Below are positions 55,365 to 64,000 of a DNA stretch of 64,000 nucleotides, piece by piece. The position numbers and the translations under genes were made by a program. The notes under the pieces were generated by a model. It searched no databases, was not told the DNA's origin, and saw only the letters and a program-made list of their open reading frames with translations. Origin of the DNA: Chrysophaeum taylorii (taxonomy: Eukaryota; Sar; Pelagophyceae; Pelagomonadales; Pelagomonadaceae); NCBI GenBank assembly GCA_029834535.1, contig JAQMWT010000033.1, forward strand, positions 1 through 64,000, in the 5' to 3' direction. Numbering within the stretch: the stretch's first letter is position 1; each line of letters begins with the position of its first letter.

Positions 55365-58215
55365 ATGGCTACCTCTTCTGTTAAAAGCCAAATTGGGAAT
55401 TTCTATCGGCCCACGTTTCTGGATCCGAAAAGCAAAGCCAGGGACAGATCTCGTTGATGGACTCTGTTGCCTAGAGATTGAACGACGGGTTCGAGAACAC
55501 ATCATCTCAGGTTTAATTCGACGATAGCATTGTTTTCGATACGACGGTTCGTAGCGCAGGAGTGGTCCCTCGGCGCGCCAGCTTCAACCAGCACTGCATT
55601 CGGAAGCACAGGATCATCGAGAGTCTCGAGACGAAGAGAGGGCGAGGTTTGAGAGAGGAGCGACACGGAACTCCCCTCCAAAACGGGGGTCCTCGACGGT
55701 GACGTCGTCGACGCTACAACGGACGCCGCTCGAGAGAATCAGCCAAGGCGATCACCAGTCGACCTAAATCGTCGCCACAGCGCCGTCTAGTTCAAGATAA
55801 TTCACAGCAACCGCCTGAGCTGTTGGTGGACGGCCAGTCCGCAATCCGTCGGCCGCTCTACTCTGCTTCTCGAACGAAGTTTGCCAGCAACGCGCGACTG
55901 GGCGACGACATTCCAGGAGCGTTGAGTGAAGAGGCGGTGAACGACCTAGAGACAGGGAACGAGCATCTTCGGGTGGACGCAGCAAGTGGCGACTTCCGCA
56001 AATCGCGGACAAAAGCGAGTGCTCTCCACTCGAGACCCCACGAAACTTAGCCAGAATTCATCGAGTAATCAACTCCAGCGAGGTGCTGAGACCCGCGAAT
56101 GGACCGCGACCGACGAGTTCAAGCTCAAGATTGAGGAGTGCCGGACCTCCCGGAAACAACGAGAGGTTCTTTGGGAGTCCCGGGTGCTCCAATCACAATC
56201 GATTCGATTGTCGCGAGAAACCATGGGTCCACAAAACTAGGGTTTATTGAGGAGCGGGCGTCGCTGCGCGCCAAACACCGAGATTCTAGCGTATCCTCGT
56301 TCGTCGCGCGCCGTCCTCAATTCGGCTACCGGACGCGGCCGCGAACGTTCAGTACGGAGACTTGGACGGAGATGACACCGACGATGGCGCGGTTGTGATG
56401 TCCCAGTCCCAGCAGTGGAACTCGATCCTGGTGGTCTTGGAGGCTCGGTTGCGAAAGAAAGAAAGAAAGAAAGAAAGAAAACTGGCGGCGCCTTGTGCGC
56501 AGCAGCATGAAGCTCGACCGAATTCATGCGCGATTGCAGCAGCTGCGGACGCTTCGCGCGGTGCACACGACAATTTCCTTAGCAGGCAGGCAGGCAGGCA
56601 GGCAGGCTTCGAGATGCGTTCTTCTTTGTTGTCACGACGAAGATGTTCAACATACATAATCTCCGAAGCGTCTTTTTGAAAGGCCGCCCCTACGTCCGAT
56701 TCGATTCGACGGCGACGAAGGTAGTTTTTTTCCGACGTTGAATTGGAGGAGCGTCTTGCGCGGAGGAGGAGTATGTCGAGAGTCGATATCGCGAAAACTA
56801 TTCCTACTTTGCGCATAGGGTGCGTGCGGCGCACGGTCCCACCGCCGGATGTACTGGAGGCCGGGCTGGAAAAAAGGTCGTCGAACTTTTCGCGAACTCG
56901 CCGCAACTGGTAAGCAGCTCTTCACCAATCAGACGTGGCGCGAATATATATCGCGGCGCCATTATTGGACACGTTCGACGTGGGTGTCTATCAGATCACC
57001 CAGAGCTCAATTACTATTTTGTCTGGTCAAGATTACGGGCGTCCTGTTTTTTTTTTTACTGCTGCACTATTCGTGGAACTTCCTTCACAGCTACTGGAAG
57101 GATACCATTATTTTCACTTGCGGCGACGAAATCTGGTGGTGGCACTCGCGTCGCACTCGCCACGTCTCTGCATCAACCTCGTTCGTTCGCGGATTCAACT
57201 ACCGCTGAAACAACGACGTGGCGGATGTGGACAACGGTGACCTGCCGCCGATGTACCGCGAGGCTGCGTCTACACTCATTGGTTGATCGAGGGAATTCAA
57301 GAGACGACAGCTTCGTGGTATGACAGGCCGGCGCATCCATTCTTTGTTTTGCAACTCGGGGGATTTTGCTTCCACAAGCGAAGCAGTTCTATGTCGTCAA
57401 CTCTCGCGACGATGCGAATGAGGAAGGTCGGTGTCGGTGATGACGATGCTGATATTTGCGAGTCTGATGATGTTGTCTCTTGTGGCGATCGACGCTGCCT
57501 GAGGCATTGCGCTGGCGAGGCACAGCCGAGGGATATGTCATTCATCCCGGTTACGCAGATTTTTCAACAACTCAACGGCGGAGAAAGAAAAACCTAGTCC
57601 AAGTCAAACTACCGGCGTTTCATGAACAATATATCCTCAAATCCCAACGTGCACGACGACGACGCAATCAATTACTCCGAGGAGTTTGCTGACTGGTGGG
57701 AGAATCAAGTCGAGGCTCTCGAATCTCGCGCCGAGACCTTTTTTTTTTTCGAGCAGGATTTCTTTCCGGAAGAATGATGCGGGCCTCTCTTGCGCGAATA
57801 TGGCAAGGAGCGGCAGGTTTTGAATATTGCATGCACACTCGCTGGTCCCCTGCGCCGCCGCCGAACAAGCCGCCGTCCACTGTGCGTGACGAGAATGTCC
57901 GGCTCCAAGCCGAGCTACGTGATCCCTCACGACGACTGAAGGGAGCGCCGCCTTTCAAGACACCCGCACCCCGACTGCCGTTGGCCCGCGGCGGATCGGA
58001 GGAGCCAAGGAATGATATGGATTCGCCGTTCATCGAGGAGCATGCCGATACGTCCACTGCCACTGAAGCCGCCGCCGCCGTCGTGGTGCCTCCGAAGCTC
58101 CCACCAACCTCCCGTCGCATTACCGTGCCCGACATTCATTCATTCAGGTCGCTCGCAGTCAGAGCTGCGACACGAGCCCGAGCCTACTCCGCCTGCTGCT
58201 GCTCCCACACATAGT
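55365..58215 (+). pseudogene. Decayed plus-strand coding region of unknown family
   Basis: Protein-like pieces shift between frames. One is GDLDGDDTDDGAVVMSQSQ (about 56360-56410). Another is TNQTWREYISRRHYWTRSTW (about 56928-56987). Further pieces are GDLPPMYREAASTLIG (about 57237-57284) and INYSEEFADWWENQVEALES (about 57667-57725). DENVRLQAELRDPSRRLKG lies at about 57888-57945, and a Pro/Ala-rich tail runs to about 58210. The pieces lie in order on one strand, suggesting a single old gene or element. GAAA (56452-56480) and GGCA (56581-56606) microsatellites are included. Confidence 0.3.
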
Positions 58216-59089
58216 CTGTCCGTGCCCCGGCCAGAATCTGGCTAATACTCATACGACGAACCCCGTATAATGTCGCCGCCGCTGTGGCAAGAAAAGCGAC
58301 GACCCGATTGCTATAAAGCATGGGAACCTGGGGGTAAATAAAGAAAAGCTCCCGCGCCTTCTGCCGCGTCGACGAAAGCGACACGAAGCAGCCAGGTTTT
58401 TACTTCTTGGCAGGCTGTGAATGCACACCGAATAGGTCGACTCCACTATAATCATCATTGTTCTTTGTTGTGTGCTTTGTCACTCACTCACTCACTCACT
58501 ATATACGCATCCAGGAGTAAAAGCGCCGTAGGAAACGCGCAGGCCAGATGGCGGGCTGATGGGGAAGGCGCGCTAAGAGGCCCGTCACCTCCGGTGACGC
58601 GAGAAACGGCCTAAAAACGCCGCCTCGAGCGGCGGGCGGCTTTTGATATAATTTTCTACCGCCCGGGAAATAAAATTAGCGCGGGGACCCGTCGGAAAAA
58701 GTGTAGTCGGGGTCGTCGTCACGGAGAGGACGGGCTCTCTCCGTCGTACGCATGCTGCCGCCGAACGTATGTGCATGCTGCGGCGAGGGCACGGGCGTTG
58801 GCGATACCCCACTCGCGGTAGGTAAATGCGGCGAGATTTTTTTGTGCCGTCTTGGCCTTTAGGTGTTCAAAGTTGGCACACTTTCTACCCAGGTTCGCGC
58901 AGCGATGCGCTCTGCGCAGGTTTTGGCGAGGGCGTGCCGGACGGGGGGCCTCACCGAAGGCACCAAAGACGAGGCCGGCGACGGTGCCTCTTATAGGTGC
59001 GTAGCCTTTCTTTCTGGTGCGGGGACGAGGGTTTGGGTCTTCCCTCCTTCCCGAGGGGTAAAGAATCAGTAAATCTCTCTCGACGATGG
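58216..59089. other. Intergenic, upstream of repeat-RAP gene 3
   Basis: A (CACT)n run at 58481-58499. No supported gene. The probable promoter and 5' UTR of gene 3 are at the right end. The long minus-strand ORF here is a shadow. Confidence 0.4.
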
Positions 59090-61288
59090 ATGGATCAACG
59101 GTTGTTAAAAAGGAGGCGCCGCGATCACGATCAGAATTGGCGCGAGCCATCGCCGCGCCGTCGGCAGATGGTGCGTGGCGCAGCGGTGATAGCCGTCCAC
59201 GAGGAAGAGACTGGGAGACGACATGGCGGCTCGACGACTGGCTTCTCGTGGCGGCGCGACGACGAGCTTCAAACCCGTTCGCGTCAGGGGCGCGACGATC
59301 GGACGCGCGCCGATCGAGAACGACGCCGGCTTCATCGCTTCCCTGATCACGACATGTTGTGCCGCGACTATCGCCCGAGGCGTCGACTCTCTGGCGGGAA
59401 CAACGACCAGCGGCACGACGGTCGAGGCTTGCGCCGTTCTCGTTCGCCAAGGCGACGAGGGGGTGAGTCGCAGCCCCATGTCCGGCACAACGACCGCCGT
59501 GCCAACAGTGCACCGCGATGGCAACAAATACGATGGAGTAAAATGATGACGGGCTGCGGTGCGACTACGGGGAATATTCTCTCTCTCTTCGCGGCTCGCG
59601 GCGACGAATTCGATGCGCGGAACTTGGCGACTGCGGCGCACCGCGTTGCCAAATTAGGCCAAAACCGCGACCTGCAACGCGATCGCCGCGCGATGATGGC
59701 CCTCGCAGACGCTTGTCGGCGCCGTGTTAATGAGTTCAATCCGCAGGAGCTCGCCAACGCGGCGTGGGCCTTTACGAAAGCGGGCATCGAGGCACCTCAG
59801 CTTTTTGCGGCGATCGCCGGCGCGATTCCTTCGCACCTGGGCGAGTTCAATCCGCAGGAGCTCGCGAACACGGCGTGGGCCTTTGCGAAAGCGGGCATCG
59901 AGGCACCTCAGCTTTTTGCGGCGATCGCCGGCGCGGTTCCTTCGCGGCTGGGCGAGTTCAATCCGCAGGAGCTCGCCAACACGGCGTGGGCCTTTGCGAC
60001 GGCGGGTATCGACGCACCCGAGCTCTTCGCGGCGATCGCCGGCGCGGTTCCTTCGCGGCTGGGCAAGTTCAATCCGCAGGAGCTCGCCAACACGGCGTGG
60101 GCCTTTGCGACGGCGGGTATCGACGCACCCGAGGCCGGCGCGGTTCCTTCGCACCTGGGCGAGTTCAATCCGCAGGAGCTCGCCAACACGGCGTGGGCCT
60201 TTGCGAAAGCGGGCATCGAGGCACCTCAGCTTTTTGCGGCGATCGCCGGCGCGGTTCCTTCGCGGCTGGGCGAGTTCAATCCGCAGGAGCTCGCCAACAC
60301 GGCGTGGGCCTTCGCGACGGCGGGTATCGACGCACCTCAGCTTTTTGCGGCGATCGCCGGCGCGGTTCCTTCGCGGCTGGGCAAGTTCAATCCGCAGGAG
60401 CTCGCCAACACGGCGTGGGCCTTTGCGAAAGCGGGCATCGAGGCACCTCAGCTTTTTGCGGCGATCGCCGGCGCGGTTCCTTCGCGGCTGGGCGAGTTCA
60501 ATCCGCAGGAGCTCGCCAACACGGCGTGGGCCTTTGCGAAAGCGGGTATCGACGCACCCGAGCTCTTCGCGGCGATCGCCGGCGCACCTCCTTCGCGGCT
60601 GGGCGAGTTCAATCCGCAGGAGCTCGCCAACATGGCGTGGGCCTTTGCAAAAGCGGGCATCGAGGCACCTCAGGTCTTCGACGCGATCGCCGTCGTGGCT
60701 ACTACTTCGCGGTTGGGCGAATTTGATCCGCGGGATCTCGCCAACACGGCGTGGGCATTTGCCTGCGTCGACTGGAAAAAGGATCCTGAAATTTTCGCCG
60801 AGCTCATCAACATAGCTCTGAGGAATCTCGACGCCCTCGATGATCGTGGCTTGTCGCAGCTCTACCTTGCTTTGTTACACTTTCACCTGGAGTGGCCCGA
60901 CCGGCGTTTCCCGCCGTCAAACTACCACCGGATGTTCTTGGCGGCGCATCACCGCCACGACCCATCACCGTCCAAACTCCAGCGCGACGTTGCGAGTGCG
61001 CTCGACCGAGTTGGCTGGACGCCGCACGTCTTCGAGCACGTGACCGAAGAGGGGTTGTCGCTCGACGTGGCGCAACCCGACGCGAAGCGCGCGGTCGAAG
61101 TCGACGGGCCTCACCACTACCTGAAGAGAACGAGAGTAGAAAACGGCTCGACGCGCTTCAAGTCCCGATTGTTGCAGAGGCTTGGCTGGGACGTTGCCCG
61201 CATTCCCTATTTTGAGTGGGACGCTCTCGACGGCGAGCAAGAACAGGACTCTTACCTCCGGGCCAGGCTGCGCGCGTTCGTTCTTTAA
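59090..61288 (+). CDS. Repeat-RAP protein 3 (10 heptatricopeptide-like repeats plus RAP domain)
   Basis: A single ORF of 732 residues from the ATG at 59090 (MDQRLLKRRRRDHD). That start is chosen because it aligns with the MEGKSRKRRHDDD opening of locus 2; the frame also extends upstream to 58997. Residues 1-185 are Arg-rich and disordered. Repeats run from about residue 216 to 560: nine 37-residue units of type FNPQELANTAWAFAKAG plus a final diverged unit ending DWKKDPEIF. Unit 4 is short, lacking LFAAI. The DNA of units 2-8 is nearly identical, more so than in gene 1, suggesting recent homogenisation. The RAP domain is at about 646-715 (VEVDGPHHYLKRTRVENG, then RLLQRLGWDVARIPYFEWDAL). The likely role is organelle RNA binding, from the family. 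Confidence 0.9.
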   Translation: MDQRLLKRRRRDHDQNWREPSPRRRQMVRGAAVIAVHEEETGRRHGGSTTGFSWRRDDELQTRSRQGRDDRTRADRERRRLHRFPDHDMLCRDYRPRRRLSGGNNDQRHDGRGLRRSRSPRRRGGESQPHVRHNDRRANSAPRWQQIRWSKMMTGCGATTGNILSLFAARGDEFDARNLATAAHRVAKLGQNRDLQRDRRAMMALADACRRRVNEFNPQELANAAWAFTKAGIEAPQLFAAIAGAIPSHLGEFNPQELANTAWAFAKAGIEAPQLFAAIAGAVPSRLGEFNPQELANTAWAFATAGIDAPELFAAIAGAVPSRLGKFNPQELANTAWAFATAGIDAPEAGAVPSHLGEFNPQELANTAWAFAKAGIEAPQLFAAIAGAVPSRLGEFNPQELANTAWAFATAGIDAPQLFAAIAGAVPSRLGKFNPQELANTAWAFAKAGIEAPQLFAAIAGAVPSRLGEFNPQELANTAWAFAKAGIDAPELFAAIAGAPPSRLGEFNPQELANMAWAFAKAGIEAPQVFDAIAVVATTSRLGEFDPRDLANTAWAFACVDWKKDPEIFAELINIALRNLDALDDRGLSQLYLALLHFHLEWPDRRFPPSNYHRMFLAAHHRHDPSPSKLQRDVASALDRVGWTPHVFEHVTEEGLSLDVAQPDAKRAVEVDGPHHYLKRTRVENGSTRFKSRLLQRLGWDVARIPYFEWDALDGEQEQDSYLRARLRAFVL

Positions 61289-61950
61289 AATGAAGGTCGA
61301 GTGCTAAGAGGGTGGTCATGATATACTATTCATAGAGTTCGACGAGTCGAGAAACAGGACTGGATAATCTCGAGCGTCAAATGAAAAAACTGTTCGACCA
61401 TTCTTCGCGCTCTCGGCCGTTCGCACCGTACGTCGAGTCACAGTCGCTTGCATCGGTAGTCCAACGCAACGAGACACAACTTTTTTTCCTGGTAGCGATT
61501 TCCGCAAACAAGTCGAGTTTGAACTAGTCCGAATGTGTCATCCGCGCTGATCGGATAGGATAGGCGCCATACATATATGCGGCGATAGGCGGTCGACGAA
61601 TCTCGTCCTGACCTTTTTCTTGGGAGGCCTTTCATCATCAAGATAGGTCATTAGGAATGTGAACAACGTCCTCCTCCCAGCTGAGCCCTCGACTTAACTC
61701 TTTTGTTGCCATCGCAGGGGATCGATCTGGCGTAATAATCAGTCAGTCAGTCGTTGCGGCTCTTCTTTCTCGCGGCATGTGAAGAAGAAGGGCCCCTAAA
61801 CCTATCCCTATGTCTTTCTTTCGGCCGCTTTGGCTAGCGCCCGGCCGTCCCTTATAATCGGCTTGCGTCAATGTCCCACACGGGTGGTGGTGTATTTCTT
61901 TCTCTTTCCATCCTGTCGGAAGAAAAGGAAAACAGGGGTAAGGAAGGAGG
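61289..61950. other. Intergenic between gene 3 and the sulfotransferase-like gene
   Basis: The first bases after the stop codon (about 61283-61315) resemble the TCTTTAAATGTCGACTGC short repeat: TTCTTTAAAATG, GTCGAGTGCTAAGAGGG. The TAA stop of gene 3 lies within it. No gene seen in the rest. Confidence 0.45.
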
Positions 61951-62835
61951 ATGAAAAAAAACCTCCCTCCCTCCCTCGTGATGATGAGGAATTTGTGGTG
62001 GGTCTTTTTTGGTGCTGTCCGAGGTCAGTCGGTGTTCCTCCGACTTGCGCTCGACAGGAACGCGAGTCGTGTTTTGGTGTTTTCGCGCGTGATGAAGACC
62101 GGGAGCTCGTCGCTTATCTCTTCGATATGCGCAACTGGGAGTTCGTACGCTCGGTTGCACCAGCCAAAATTCTTGGAGCCTCTTCCTGGAAGGAACCGAA
62201 CGGTTTGCGGCGGCAAATCGCCCTACGGTGATCTGTGGGTTGGGTCGCATCGGACCGAGTTCGATTCGGTGTTTGGCAGCCCGTACCGCGTCACAATTCT
62301 CCGGTCGCCGCTCTCGTGGATCCGGTCTCTATTCCAACACTCGGCGCCGTTCGACCGCGCGACGCGAAGACCTCTGAAGAATTTAACGGCTTTCGTGGCA
62401 TCTCAGGGTCTCGACCGGCTCGCCACCCACTGGACCCTTTCTCTTCCTCAAAGGCTCAGAGAACCTCTGACCGAATTTGCTCGCAAAGGTAAACGGCTCC
62501 GCGACGCGTCGGAGGAGAAGATCCTTACCCTCGCTTATCACCTCGACATCGATGCCATAAGAGCGCACTTTGCTTCCGAATATCTGGTCCTTCTCACCGA
62601 ATACTGGGATCTCAGTAGAAAACTACTCGGCGTGGCGCTCGTCGGCGACAGAGACGCGCTTCCTTTCGAGCGAAAGCTCGCCCACCCGGACGCCACCCTC
62701 GACTTCGAGGAGCTCGACCTCGACGCCAACTTCGTCCGATCTCTAGCCCCCATCCTCGCCCCCTTCGACGCCGTCTACGGCGCGGCGGTGGCCACCTTTT
62801 TCAAAACCCTTACCCTCGCCGCTCTTCGATTTTAG
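61951..62835 (+). CDS. Sulfotransferase-like protein, type II membrane
   Basis: A 294-residue ORF. A hydrophobic segment at about residues 12-32 (NLWWVFFGAV, then SVFLRLAL) fits a Golgi signal anchor. VFSRVMKTGSSSL (about 43-55) fits the 5'-phosphosulfate-binding loop that binds PAPS. VTILRSPLSWIRSLFQH (about 114-130) fits the 3'-phosphate-binding motif (R and S) of Golgi carbohydrate sulfotransferases such as the galactose-3-O and heparan 2-O types. Length is short but plausible. The start could instead be the ATG at 61981 or 61984. It would transfer sulfate to a cell-wall or secreted glycan; the acceptor is unknown. It has no visible functional link to its neighbours. Confidence 0.7.
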   Translation: MKKNLPPSLVMMRNLWWVFFGAVRGQSVFLRLALDRNASRVLVFSRVMKTGSSSLISSICATGSSYARLHQPKFLEPLPGRNRTVCGGKSPYGDLWVGSHRTEFDSVFGSPYRVTILRSPLSWIRSLFQHSAPFDRATRRPLKNLTAFVASQGLDRLATHWTLSLPQRLREPLTEFARKGKRLRDASEEKILTLAYHLDIDAIRAHFASEYLVLLTEYWDLSRKLLGVALVGDRDALPFERKLAHPDATLDFEELDLDANFVRSLAPILAPFDAVYGAAVATFFKTLTLAALRF

Positions 62836-63690
62836 ATAGTGGGGTTTTTATTGATGGTAATAAGCTCGGCGGCGGCGGCGGCGAGGAGGAATACCGTGCC
62901 TCTGTGCCATCAGAGTGACGTGGTCGCCGCCAGAAGAGAATAGGTCTAGGATGTAGCCCTAAAAACAAGCGGGAGTTGCCGCCACACATTTGTTGTTTAA
63001 TACAACAACAACAACAACAACAACAAAATGCCTTGATTTCCGGAGGAAACGTCGTGCCGGGCATAAGGGCTGCTGTGCGAAGAAGAAGATCGCTTCCAAA
63101 GGGGTGGGGGGGCACGACAAAACAGCATGAAAATTTAGCCCTAGGGGGGTTGGCGGCGACCTCCTCCCTGGAGCTTGTCAGTGGCGCTCGGGGGGGGGGG
63201 GACGACCGTCCCGTCATTGCTGCTGTCGACCGTCTCTACTCGTCAAGCTATAGTAGGGGAACTCAGAATCCTCTTGGCCGGACCGGTAGACCCGACGAAC
63301 CCTTTCACCCAATCCCAACCACGGGTGGCACCACCACGCGCCCGACCTCAGCGTAAACACTCGAAATCATCATCCCCTGGGTAATAGCAAGAAAACATTA
63401 CAAAGGCCCCTGGTACGTTGGGTTCGGCGGAATAGCAGCTAAGGCGACACCCCCCCATAATAAGCACAAGGTCCTCATTCATTCATTCATTACCAGCGCG
63501 CAAGTGGCAAGCAAGAAGCGAGGGGATGGGCGTTACTGCCCATAGGAGAGGAGCCCCCTACTTGAGATGAAGTCGTCCTCGACTTCAAGGGTGCCTGACT
63601 TCATGGTCACGAATGGCATTGTAAAAGCTCGTTCGGCGACATCAACAGGGACACTTTGTTGCTGAGGAAGTTACTGACAAGGACATCGAT
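62836..63690. other. Intergenic, microsatellites only
   Basis: (CAA)n at about 63003-63027, a G-run at 63191-63200, and (ATTC)n at about 63476-63491. No supported gene. Confidence 0.5.
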
Positions 63691-64000
63691 TTATTTATTT
63701 ATTTCATCAGGTCGGAAGTCAGTTGTTATACAAGGGTCGCAGCCATATCCATATTCGTTCGTGGTTATTTTGGGATGGTAGTTGGGTATTTTAAATTGAC
63801 GAACGAACGTCCGAAAAAATAACTTGTTCGCAAACTCATTTCCATTATCCGTGACTATACGCCGTGGAAGACAAGACAAGAATCTTGTCCACGAGCGCGT
63901 TCAAAATCGAGTAATCATGCTTGGTATTAATCAGAGCCAATTTCAGAAAATGCGAAGCTGCATCGCCGCTAACCGTTCGGACGGCGCCTGACACGCTTGC
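63691..64000 (-). mobile_element. LTR-retroelement integrase fossil
   Basis: The minus-strand motif RRIVTDNGNEFANKLF followed by NYHP matches the central catalytic part of a retroelement integrase, of Ty3/Gypsy-like or related type. The fragment is broken and runs off the window end; age undetermined. Confidence 0.6.

Noticed and set aside
58719-59513. 264-residue minus-strand ORF
   Set aside because: It overlaps the Arg-rich leader of gene 3 antisense, has biased composition and shows no domain.
1-64000. tRNA or rRNA genes
   Set aside because: None was recognised by eye; a tRNA scan would be needed to exclude them.

Overview
This is a nuclear window from a eukaryotic microbe. The host genes are GC-rich with few, short introns. 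One gene has a well-supported 129-bp GT-AG intron, and three protein families point to a protist. These are RAP-domain proteins built from 37-residue FNPQxLANTAWAFA repeats (heptatricopeptide/OPR-like), a Crinkler/RHS-like P-loop protein, and a YghU-type glutathione transferase. The mix fits a stramenopile-like (chromalveolate) microalga best. That placement is inference, since no rRNA or tRNA is visible.

Layout. 1-6.1 kb: fossil Copia element (+). 6.6-7.9 kb: unrecognised, probably spliced gene. 8.8-10.9 kb: two-exon Crinkler/RHS-like NTPase gene (-). 10.94-18.80 kb: a second Copia fossil with 96-bp LTRs and a 5-bp target duplication. Its 5' LTR is split by a 4.1-kb head-to-tail array of four non-autonomous Helitrons. 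18.8-20.19 kb: two more Helitron copies facing opposite ways. 20.19-22.85 kb: intact repeat-RAP gene 1. 23.97-25.09 kb: another Helitron, then the YghU-like transferase gene (25.14-25.97 kb). 28.2-33.5 kb: a minus-strand Copia fossil interrupted by a 3.0-kb hAT transposon (18-bp inverted repeats, 8-bp target duplication). 33.5-34.6 kb: decayed unknown coding sequence. 34.6-37.8 kb: PIF/Harbinger-like element with a DDE transposase (-) and a decayed second ORF (+). 37.9-52.1 kb: a very large repeat-RAP locus of about 120 units of 111 bp, with higher-order repeats, recurring frame changes and a surviving RAP domain. 52.1-58.9 kb: mostly decayed or unassignable sequence. 59.09-61.29 kb: intact repeat-RAP gene 3. 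61.95-62.84 kb: sulfotransferase-like gene. 63.7-64.0 kb: LTR-retroelement integrase fossil (-).

Two themes stand out. First, three paralogous repeat-RAP genes lie within 41 kb at very different stages: 15 diverged repeats, 10 near-identical repeats, and a runaway array of about 120 repeats. The RAP family is known for organelle RNA binding, so this may be a fast-evolving set of organelle RNA-processing factors. The array is stop-poor in all three forward frames and carries recurring +1 and +2 changes that cancel. Second, one small Helitron family carrying only the 3' end of a helicase ORF sits within about 45 bp of the start codons of three host genes. It also landed exactly between A and T inside a Copia LTR, which gives a readable insertion history.

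Protein families were judged by eye from motifs, with no database search. Unit counts and approximate ends are estimates.
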